Below the pieces are notes generated by a model. It did no database searches and had not been told where the DNA came from. It worked only from the letters and a program-made list of their open reading frames with translations. 9,421 nucleotides of DNA from Methylococcus sp. UBA6136. GTDB lineage: Bacteria > Pseudomonadota > Gammaproteobacteria > Methylococcales > Methylococcaceae. The DNA is taken from the NCBI GenBank assembly GCA_002423305.1, contig DIVI01000071.1, positions 11,613 to 21,033 of the forward strand, given 5' to 3'. Positions 1-5,227 of this stretch are shown in pieces; the stretch's first letter is position 1, and every line of letters begins with the position of its first letter. Both the position numbers and the translations under genes were made by a program.

Positions 1-185
1 GCGTTACCGGGTGGTCTGTCCCCCATGAACATGCCATCCATGGACATGTTTCCCCCATCCATGTTTTTCATTTCCTCTTCCGTCATGCCGGACATGTCAT
101 GTTGGGGCGGAGCCGAGAAGACCGGCACGGGGCTCAGATTGAGGAGCAGCAGCGCCGGGAGCAAGGTCTTGCTAAAGGGTTTCAT
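1..185 (-). CDS. Exported Met-rich protein, N-terminal part only (possibly CopB-like copper protein)
   Basis: The minus strand is open from an ATG at 185 to the window edge, giving 61 complete codons with no stop, so the gene continues beyond position 1. Residues 1-25 form a signal peptide: Lys2 and Lys6 near the N-terminus, then a Leu-rich core (LLPALLLLNL), then a likely cleavage site at VFSA. The mature part starts APPQHDMSGM and contains eight Met in about 28 residues, with acidic and Gly spacers (MSGM, MSMDGM, FMGD). Met-rich exported segments of this sort bind Cu(I) in CopA/CopB/PcoA-type proteins, and an outer-membrane CopB-like barrel is one possible continuation; this is inference because the body of the protein is not visible. 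The start lies 3 nt after the stop of the upstream cytochrome-porin gene, so the two are probably cotranscribed and translationally coupled. No strong Shine-Dalgarno is seen. Confidence 0.75.
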   Translation of the reverse strand, partial: MKPFSKTLLPALLLLNLSPVPVFSAPPQHDMSGMTEEEMKNMDGGNMSMDGMFMGDRPPGN

Positions 186-188
186 CTC

Positions 189-1541
189 TTACCACATCAG
201 GTAGGTTGCGAGGTACAAGGTGTTGTTGTCGGCCGCATTTCGGCCTTTTCCATCGTAATTTTGCGATGCGCCGTTGAAGGTTTCATAGGCGGTGTACTGC
301 AGGGAGAAGCGAAGATTCATGAAGGGGTCAGTCATGGCCGTCCCCTTGCCGAAGGGAACATAGTCAAATTGCAGCTGGAAGTATTGAGAATCGGGAGAAC
401 CGTTGCGGCTACCGGTCACGGCGGCAGGGGAATACATGGCCGGATTGGCCGAACCGCCAATATTGTTGAACGAGAAGGCGAAATTATAGGTTTGCTCCAG
501 CGTATACATCGCCATCAACATCAGATTGGACTGGTTGTTGTAGACACTGGATGAATACCCCAACTTCTGGCTGGCATAGAGGTTCATCTGATCCTGTGTA
601 TAGCGGCCCATCAACATCACCATGTGGTCCCCTTCCATCCACATGTAGTTGGTATCCAGATTCCAGTCGACCCAGCTGTCGGTGCCGGCGCTGGTCTGGT
701 ACTGCGGGTACATGTTGGCCTGCATGCCGTAGGTACCCAGCATGAAGACGTGGGGTCCGACGGCGTGTTGCATCCACAATCGCCAGTAGGGCGCTCCCCC
801 ATCGATCAGCTGATTGTTGCGACTGTAGACGCCCAAGCCGTTCTGCATGTTGCTGGCCATGGAAGTGTAAGCGCCCAGTTCGGTATAGATCATGTTGTTC
901 CAAAGGGTGTACACCGACATACCCCCCGCAGTGCCGTTCATGAACTGGGTCATAAGGGTTTGGGAGGCGGGCGCCGGGGCCACAGGTGATGTGGTATAGG
1001 GATACATCCACTGCGGCACGGTCATCCAGACGTCCGACATGGTGGGCCCGTCGTTGGCGGAGACGCCGTAGATGAAATCCGCATCAAACAAATTGGTGTT
1101 GTCGGCATAGCGAACATCCGCCATGGCCAGATGGATATTGTTATCCACCTGCGGACTAAAATTGAGCTGGAAGTAGGCACCAACCTTGTCAATGACGCGA
1201 CCCGTCCAGTACAGCGCATCCCAGTCGTTGACGAAGTTATTATTGGGACTGAACCCAGTGGCGGCGCCACCCGGCACCCCCTTCTGCGTATTGGTGAACG
1301 AACCGATGGCCTGACCAGAAAACCCATTGAGAAGATCGGGGAGTTCGTTGGCGTGACCTGCCTGATAACCCTTGAGCTTGAACAGTCGACCGTTCGGTGT
1401 CAGGTAAGGGCCATAGCTTTCCATATGGCAGGCGGAACAGGGCTCCCCCGTTTGACGAGCAAATGCCGGGGTGGCCTGTGCCGTCTGATTCGATAGTGAC
1501 AACAGCAAGCCGATCAGGAAGAAAAGGGGCTTATGCAACAT
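189..1541 (-). CDS. Monoheme c-type cytochrome fused to a predicted outer-membrane beta-barrel (Cyc2-like architecture)
   Basis: This encodes a 450-aa exported protein. Residues 1-23 are a signal peptide (MLHKPLFFLIGLLLSL, cleavage near AQA). Directly after it comes PAFARQTGEPCSACH, with the heme c motif CSACH at 35-39, then YLTPNGRLFKLKGY. This layout, one N-terminal heme followed by a porin, is that of Cyc2-type and related porin-cytochromes that move electrons across the outer membrane. The remaining ~390 residues have alternating aromatic/polar stretches typical of beta strands (VGAYFQLNFS, YFQLQFDYVPF, LRFSLQYTAY), and the protein ends LYLATYLMW, an aromatic C-terminus as in barrels recognised by the BAM machinery. 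It is strikingly Met-rich (YMWMEGDHMVMLM, NLMLMAMY). I chose ATG 1541 over the in-frame TTG at 1565 because it places the signal peptide correctly and the TTG would lie on the inferred transcription start. The architecture is fairly sure; the electron donor (iron, copper or other) is unknown. Confidence 0.82.
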   Translation of the reverse strand: MLHKPLFFLIGLLLSLSNQTAQATPAFARQTGEPCSACHMESYGPYLTPNGRLFKLKGYQAGHANELPDLLNGFSGQAIGSFTNTQKGVPGGAATGFSPNNNFVNDWDALYWTGRVIDKVGAYFQLNFSPQVDNNIHLAMADVRYADNTNLFDADFIYGVSANDGPTMSDVWMTVPQWMYPYTTSPVAPAPASQTLMTQFMNGTAGGMSVYTLWNNMIYTELGAYTSMASNMQNGLGVYSRNNQLIDGGAPYWRLWMQHAVGPHVFMLGTYGMQANMYPQYQTSAGTDSWVDWNLDTNYMWMEGDHMVMLMGRYTQDQMNLYASQKLGYSSSVYNNQSNLMLMAMYTLEQTYNFAFSFNNIGGSANPAMYSPAAVTGSRNGSPDSQYFQLQFDYVPFGKGTAMTDPFMNLRFSLQYTAYETFNGASQNYDGKGRNAADNNTLYLATYLMW

Positions 1542-1576
1542 GGGGGTAAGCTCAATTTGCAGCAAACCCCGGTTAA

Positions 1577-1593
1577 AGCGAAAAACATGCCAG
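1577..1593 (-). promoter_or_regulatory. Sigma54-type -24/-12 promoter element
   Basis: On the minus strand the sequence reads CTGGCATGTTTTTCGCT. Against the RpoN consensus YTGGCACG-N4-TTGCW it differs at two positions, keeps the GG and GC dinucleotides, and has the required 10 bp between them. The predicted transcription start is near 1566, about 25 nt before the ATG at 1541 of the cytochrome-porin gene. I see no convincing sigma70 pair in the same region. This is a match by eye only, so confidence is moderate. Confidence 0.5.
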
Positions 1594-1597
1594 AATA

Positions 1598-1613
1598 TTA
1601 TTTACATAAATAA
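1598..1613. repeat. Perfect AT-rich inverted repeat, possible operator
   Basis: The sequence TTATTTA-CA-TAAATAA is a perfect 7+7 bp dyad with a 2-bp centre, lying just upstream of the -24 element of the cytochrome-porin promoter (roughly -32 to -47). Two-fold symmetry of this size suits a dimeric regulator. It sits in an AT-rich tract (about 1594-1638), where dyads arise easily, so a chance origin is possible. Confidence 0.35.
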
Positions 1614-1623
1614 CAATTAGATA
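1611..1623 (-). promoter_or_regulatory. IHF-like binding site
   Basis: The minus strand reads TATCTAATTGTTA, one mismatch from the IHF consensus WATCAANNNNTTR. It is centred near -51 relative to the predicted sigma54 start, where IHF commonly bends DNA so that a distant activator can touch the polymerase. It partly overlaps the AT-rich dyad. The match is short and in AT-rich DNA, so it supports the promoter call rather than standing alone. Confidence 0.35.
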
Positions 1624-1751
1624 TATTATTTTTTTATGTGTTTCAGAACATCGGTACTACGGCAAATGCCGGGGTCCCTGATGGAAATGCCACACCCCGA
1701 TTCGGCGGATACGCTTAGAGTCAGCCATCTGCGACCGACATGATGGAGGAC

Positions 1752-1769
1752 ATCAGCTTACGGGCTGAT
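1752..1769 (-). terminator. Hairpin just after the SDR gene, weak terminator candidate
   Basis: ATCAGC and GCTGAT form a 6-bp perfect stem around a 6-nt loop, beginning 6 nt after the SDR stop codon on the minus strand. No T-run follows, so intrinsic termination is doubtful. It could instead be a regulatory dyad about 190 bp upstream of the cytochrome-porin transcription start. Confidence 0.25.
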
Positions 1770-1775
1770 CCTATG

Positions 1776-2666
1776 CTATCGGCAGTGCTTCAACCCTTGG
1801 GCCAGATCCGGATACTGCAACTTGACCCTCAATTCATCGAGCATGCGACGATTGATGAGTCGCTTGGATTCTTCCAGGAACGACAGCATGGCTGGGGTGA
1901 GCACTGAACGTGCCTCGGCAAGCGAGATGGCGGGCGGTCGCGGAAGACCGTGGAGGTCGGCGATGCGCCAGAAATAATCGGTCATCGTGGTGGGATGTCC
2001 ATCACTGATGTTATAGGCCCGGCCGGACTGGCCTCGCCGCGACGCCGCAACACAGGCCGCAGCCAGATCATCGGCGTGGATACGGTTGCTATAGGGCGAT
2101 TCTTCCGGAATCAGCACCGGAACCCCTTGGCGCACACGCTCGACGGGTAGGCGTCCGGGGCCATAAATCCCGGGAACGCGCAGAATGATCATGGGGACTC
2201 CGGTTCGCTGGCTCCAGTCTTCCAAAACCTGCTCGGCTGCCATACGGCGTTTGCCGCGATCCGATTTCGGATTGAGCGGGCACTCCTCATCAATCCAGTC
2301 GCCGCCACAGTCGCCATAGACACCACTGGTACTGATATACACCACACGCTCCGGAAGCCCTTTCAGGGCATCCAGGCAATTGCGCAGTCGCGGGTCATCC
2401 GAGCCGGTGGAAGGGGGCGGAGCGAAGTAATAAAGCGTCGACACAAGATCCGGGAGTGCCATCAGACTTGAAACATCATCCAGATCGCTGCAGATGACGC
2501 CTAGGCCCATGGCCTTCAGTGTGGCGGCGGTGGACTCCGATCGGGCAAGACCGAGGACGGTACGGCCTTCAGATATTTCCAGGCGGGCGACTCGTCTCCC
2601 GATATCGCCACAGCCAACAATGAGGTCAGCCTGCGAGGCTACCGCCGGGTTAAATGGATTTTCCAT
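1776..2666 (-). CDS. Atypical NAD(P)-dependent epimerase/dehydratase (SDR), YeeZ-like
   Basis: This is a 296-aa cytosolic protein. The N-terminal Rossmann dinucleotide motif is ADLIVGCGDIG, with glycines 18, 20 and 23. Further extended/atypical SDR landmarks are YISTSGVYGD at 110-119 and LRVPGIYGPGRLP in the second half. Where active extended SDRs have the catalytic YxxxK, this protein reads DRGKRRMAAEQ (about 136-146), so by my alignment Tyr and Lys are both Arg, as far as I recall a trait of the YeeZ-type atypical subgroup. The substrate is unknown. The ATG at 2666 fits the usual few residues before the first beta strand; the reading frame extends upstream to 2759, but that part looks like leader sequence. 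The gene follows 6S RNA by about 113 nt, in the position where fau is often found, and may be read through from it. Confidence 0.8.
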   Translation of the reverse strand: MENPFNPAVASQADLIVGCGDIGRRVARLEISEGRTVLGLARSESTAATLKAMGLGVICSDLDDVSSLMALPDLVSTLYYFAPPPSTGSDDPRLRNCLDALKGLPERVVYISTSGVYGDCGGDWIDEECPLNPKSDRGKRRMAAEQVLEDWSQRTGVPMIILRVPGIYGPGRLPVERVRQGVPVLIPEESPYSNRIHADDLAAACVAASRRGQSGRAYNISDGHPTTMTDYFWRIADLHGLPRPPAISLAEARSVLTPAMLSFLEESKRLINRRMLDELRVKLQYPDLAQGLKHCR

Positions 2667-2719
2667 ATTCGCAATGCGCCCGCTGTAATGATCAGGAACT
2701 CGAACAGCCGGTGACCAGA

Positions 2720-2732
2720 GAAAGGTCCTTTC
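2720..2732. repeat. Short dyad upstream of the SDR gene
   Basis: The sequence GAAAGG-T-CCTTTC is a 6+6 bp inverted repeat with a single central base, lying about 55 bp upstream of the SDR start in the gap after 6S RNA. It could be an operator or a small hairpin in the leader. Its short length makes chance a real alternative. Confidence 0.2.
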
Positions 2733-2750
2733 GGGGTAGGGGGATGAAGC

Positions 2751-2764
2751 GCCCCGCATGGGGC
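2751..2764 (-). terminator. GC-rich hairpin 3' of 6S RNA
   Basis: GCCCC and GGGGC form a perfect 5-bp stem around a 4-nt loop, starting about 15 nt past the predicted mature 3' end of 6S RNA. Only a short pyrimidine stretch (GCTTCATCC) follows on the RNA strand rather than a U-run, so this is at best a weak terminator or a structure that stops 3' trimming. Confidence 0.35.
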
Positions 2765-2779
2765 ATTGAATGAATCAGG

Positions 2780-2966
2780 AGTATTCCCCGCCTGCGCCGT
2801 AACGCGCTTTCGCCCTTGAACCAGAGGTTCAGGTGGGATCAGCGGACCTCGAATCAGGCTTTCCGCTCGGGGCGGACCTGCGCACATCAATGATCCGGAA
2901 GCTCCCGGGGTTTTGGATTAGGCTCAAGAAGTAACCCAGCACACTTCGAACGCTGCAGAGAATACT
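2780..2966 (-). ncRNA. ssrS: 6S RNA
   Basis: 6S RNA binds sigma70-RNA polymerase holoenzyme by mimicking an open promoter and damps transcription in stationary phase. Read on the minus strand, the ends AGTATTC and GAATACT pair perfectly to close a ~187-nt molecule, the usual 6S length. Inside are the enterobacterial-like landmarks: CTTGAGCC on the 5' side of the central bubble, GAGCGGAAAGCC on the 3' side (compare CCGAGAAGCC in E. coli), and near the 3' end a TGAACC-TCT-GGTTCA hairpin followed by AAGGG, then GCGCAGGCGGGGAATACT. Position supports the call: 6S RNA follows zapA in most gammaproteobacteria, as here (77 nt after the zapA stop). The exact ends are inferred from pairing and the promoter and may be off by a few bases. 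Confidence 0.9.
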
Positions 2967-2973
2967 GGGCCGA

Positions 2974-3001
2974 ATTCTACCGGCTTGTCAGACAACCGCA
3001 A
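2974..3001 (-). promoter_or_regulatory. Sigma70 promoter of 6S RNA
   Basis: On the minus strand, TTGCGG (2996-3001) and TAGAAT (2974-2979) are separated by 16 bp. Initiation about 7-8 nt downstream of the -10 falls at 2966, exactly where the terminal stem of the predicted 6S RNA begins. The agreement between promoter spacing and RNA end strengthens both calls. Confidence 0.65.
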
Positions 3002-3042
3002 TACGAAATTCGGTGGCCGGACCAACTACGCCTGGCCTGGTT

Positions 3043-3273
3043 TCAGTCAAGACGCCGCTGCTTCTGCTGCAGCAGTTCATGAGCGATGTTAAGGGCTGCC
3101 ATGACAGCAATGCGCTCGGTACCGATAATGCGGCCTATATCTCTGATTTCTCGCATTTTTTCATCCAGATAGCGGGCAGCTACCAGAAGATCGTGCTGTT
3201 CGTCCGCCGGACAGGACACGGGGTACTCCTTGCCAAGAATCTGGACCTTGATCGGCGGGCTGTTATCACTCAT
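3043..3273 (-). CDS. zapA: Cell division protein ZapA, short form
   Basis: ZapA is a cytosolic protein that binds and bundles FtsZ filaments in the division ring. This 76-aa product has the family's N-terminal globular domain (IKVQILGKEYPVSCPADE, then LLVAARYLDEKMREIRD) and the start of the C-terminal helix (ERIAVMAALNIAHELLQQKQ). Family members are usually around 100-110 aa, so the distal part of the coiled-coil tail is missing. The reading frame ends in a normal TGA, and neither alternative frame beyond it encodes an obvious coiled coil, so a simple frameshift is not evident. The gene is divergent from ygfB and followed by 6S RNA, the standard gammaproteobacterial order. The Shine-Dalgarno is weak. 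Confidence 0.88.
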   Translation of the reverse strand: MSDNSPPIKVQILGKEYPVSCPADEQHDLLVAARYLDEKMREIRDIGRIIGTERIAVMAALNIAHELLQQKQRRLD

Positions 3274-3300
3274 GGGGGTATTTCAAAGAGGATGCGTTGG

Positions 3301-3350
3301 TTGAAACGAGGGTCGAATGCTAGGATAAAGAATTACCCCAAGACCGACAA
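3301..3350. promoter_or_regulatory. Overlapping divergent promoters for zapA and ygfB
   Basis: Only 88 nt separate the zapA and ygfB starts. On the plus strand TTGAAA (3301-3306) and GATAAA (3324-3329) are 17 bp apart and would serve ygfB-pepP-ubiH. On the minus strand TTGTCG (3345-3350) and TATCCT (3322-3327) are also 17 bp apart and would serve zapA. The two -10 regions overlap, so the promoters would compete. The hexamers are imperfect (4-5 of 6 matches). Confidence 0.35.
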
Positions 3351-3361
3351 GGCAAGCCGCC

Positions 3362-3898
3362 ATGAATGATGTTGTCAGCTTCGAAGAGGTTCAGGATGCG
3401 CTGACTCACAGCGATGTTTCCGGCACGGCGGCCGAAGCTCATGGTCTGCTCTCCGGCATGCTGTGCATGGATGTGGCAACGGACGGCCGCCAATGGCTCG
3501 GCGATTTTTTCGGGCCCGAACTGAGCGAGATCAAGGGAGAAGACCGTCTTCAGCTTGACCGCCTCTATCAGCAGACTCGCCGTCAGTTGGTGGATTTCGA
3601 TTTCTCGTTCGAACCTCTCTTGCCCGATGATGAGGAGTCTCTGGAAAGTCGCGCACAAGCCTTGGGCGAGTGGTGTCACGGGTTTCTTCAGGGCATCGGC
3701 TACACGGGTACGAAGTCCGGTTGGCCGGGCGAAACGACTGAAATACTCGGGGACTTCCTCGAAATCGTCCGGCTGGATCCTGCCGCCGCCGGTGAGGGAG
3801 ATGAGTCCGCCTACACCGAGCTGACGGAATATGTCCGGGTAGGTGTGCAGGTGATCCACAGCGAATTGCAATCTCAAACGCCTCCGCAACGTCATTAA
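3362..3898 (+). CDS. ygfB: YgfB/UPF0149 (YecA-related) family protein
   Basis: This is a 178-aa acidic, soluble, mostly helical protein of the UPF0149 family. Recognisable features are the N-terminal helix with EAHGLLSGMLCMD (about 25-37), the acidic LLPDDEESLESRAQALGEWCHGFLQGIG block in the middle (about 86-113), and the C-terminal ESAYTELTEYVRVGVQVIHSEL helix. The biochemical role is not established for the family in general; in Pseudomonas a YgfB homologue has been reported to affect beta-lactam resistance. There is no C-terminal SEC-C zinc motif, which separates it from YecA. It is the first gene of the ygfB-pepP-ubiH operon; AAGGCAAG upstream of the ATG can act as ribosome binding site. 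Its conserved place beside zapA supports the name. Confidence 0.9.
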   Translation: MNDVVSFEEVQDALTHSDVSGTAAEAHGLLSGMLCMDVATDGRQWLGDFFGPELSEIKGEDRLQLDRLYQQTRRQLVDFDFSFEPLLPDDEESLESRAQALGEWCHGFLQGIGYTGTKSGWPGETTEILGDFLEIVRLDPAAAGEGDESAYTELTEYVRVGVQVIHSELQSQTPPQRH

Positions 3899-3910
3899 AT
3901 CGGTCAGGCC

Positions 3911-5227
3911 ATGCTTAAACTCAACGATTTCAAACAGCGCCGCAAGCAGCTGATGCGGCGGATGAAGAAGAACAGCGTGGCGGTCCTGGCCAGCGCGCCC
4001 GCGAGCATTCGCAATCGGGATGTCGAATATCCCTTCCGGCAGCATAGTGACTTCCATTATCTGACCGGATTCCACGAGCCGGAGGCCGTGGTGGTCCTGG
4101 TTCCGGGGAGAAAGCAGGGTGAACTCATCCTGTTCTGCAGGGAGTTTGATCCGGAAAAGGCGATCTGGACGGGTCGGCATGCGGGGCTGGAGGGGGCCAG
4201 GGATGACCACGGCGCGGACGAAGCCTTTCCCATCGATGACCTGCACGAAAAGCTGCCGGAACTGCTGGAAAATCGGGATCACGTGTATTTCCCCATCGGC
4301 CAGGATACCGAACTGGATCACGTCATCATGACCGCCGTCAATGAGGTGCGGGGTCGTGAACGCACCGGAGTTCAGGCACCCTACGAGTTCATCGCCGTGG
4401 AACACCTGCTTCATGAGCAGCGGCTGTTCAAATCGCCGGAAGAAATACGGGTCATGCGCAAGGCCGCCGAGGTTTCTGTGCTCGGTCATCTCCGGGCCAT
4501 GCGGGCCTGCCGCCCAGGTCGCCACGAGTACGAGATCGAAGCCGAACTCGCGCACGAATTCACCCTGAACGGCATGCGTTCGCAGGCTTACCCCAGCATC
4601 GTCGCGGGCGGGGTCAACGCCTGCGTACTCCATTACACCCAGAACGATGCGGTACTGCGTGACGGGGATTTATTGCTGATCGACGCCGGCGCGGAGTATG
4701 AAAACTACGCGGCCGACATCACTCGCACCTTCCCGGTCAATGGTCATTTCAGCAAGCCCCAACGCCTGATTTACGAGCTGGTGCTGGACGCCCAACGGGC
4801 CGCCATTGAGGCCGTGCGGCCCGGCCGCCGATGGAATGAACCCCATGACGCCGCCGTCAAGGTGTTGACCAAGGGCCTGATCCGGCTTGGCTTGCTGGAA
4901 GGCAAGCCGTCCAGACTGATCAAGGATGAAGCCTACAAAAAATTCTACATGCACCGGACGGGCCATTGGCTCGGCATGGATGTGCACGACGTGGGAGCCT
5001 ACATGATCGCCGGCACATGGCGTGAATTCCAGCCTGGCATGGTGCTGACCGTCGAGCCCGGTCTCTACATCGCCCCGGACTGCGAGGAGGTTGATCCCTG
5101 CTGGCGGGGCATTGGCGTCAGGATCGAGGATGACGTCCTGGTCACCCAGGACGGCTGCGAAGTGCTCACCGGTGCACTGCCGAAATCGGTGGATGACATC
5201 GAAGCCATCATGGCGAGCAGGGCATGA
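3911..5227 (+). CDS. pepP: Xaa-Pro aminopeptidase P (M24B metallopeptidase)
   Basis: This cytosolic enzyme releases N-terminal residues that precede proline. The 438-aa product has the N-terminal creatinase-like domain (through about residue 170, with RQHSDFHYLTGFHEPEAV at 43-60) and the C-terminal pita-bread catalytic domain. All five dinuclear metal ligands are visible: Asp258 (LLLIDAG), Asp269 (ADITRTFP), His352 (TGHWLGMDVHD), Glu382 (TVEPGLY) and Glu406 (VRIEDD). His241 (HYTQN) and His359 match the other conserved active-site histidines. Length equals that of E. coli PepP (about 440 aa). It starts 12 nt after ygfB and its TGA overlaps the ubiH ATG, so it is the middle gene of the operon. 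Nothing looks broken. Confidence 0.96.
   Translation: MLKLNDFKQRRKQLMRRMKKNSVAVLASAPASIRNRDVEYPFRQHSDFHYLTGFHEPEAVVVLVPGRKQGELILFCREFDPEKAIWTGRHAGLEGARDDHGADEAFPIDDLHEKLPELLENRDHVYFPIGQDTELDHVIMTAVNEVRGRERTGVQAPYEFIAVEHLLHEQRLFKSPEEIRVMRKAAEVSVLGHLRAMRACRPGRHEYEIEAELAHEFTLNGMRSQAYPSIVAGGVNACVLHYTQNDAVLRDGDLLLIDAGAEYENYAADITRTFPVNGHFSKPQRLIYELVLDAQRAAIEAVRPGRRWNEPHDAAVKVLTKGLIRLGLLEGKPSRLIKDEAYKKFYMHRTGHWLGMDVHDVGAYMIAGTWREFQPGMVLTVEPGLYIAPDCEEVDPCWRGIGVRIEDDVLVTQDGCEVLTGALPKSVDDIEAIMASRA

Noticed and set aside
99..554. 151-codon plus-strand open frame opposite the cytochrome-porin and Met-rich genes
   Set aside because: It is antisense to two genes with clear signal peptides and a heme motif, and its product has low-complexity His/Arg/Gly composition typical of shadow frames.
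484..1011. 175-codon alternative frame within the cytochrome-porin gene, same strand
   Set aside because: It is a shifted-frame shadow. The main frame carries the signal peptide, heme motif, barrel pattern and aromatic C-terminus without interruption.
1459..1675. 14-bp exact repeat GCAAATGCCGGGGT at 1459-1472 and 1662-1675
   Set aside because: The first copy encodes the conserved TPAFA of the cytochrome and the second is upstream noncoding. No flanking similarity or heme motif surrounds the second copy, so I take it as chance rather than a gene remnant.
2639..2890. 83-codon minus-strand open frame overlapping 6S RNA and the SDR start
   Set aside because: Most of it runs through the folded 6S RNA sequence, and the product resembles nothing. 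It is explained by the RNA gene.
3320..4633. 437-codon open frame on the minus strand opposite ygfB and pepP
   Set aside because: It lies antisense to two unmistakable genes with intact catalytic residues and spans their junction. Its product has no recognisable domain, and such long antisense frames are common in GC-rich coding DNA.
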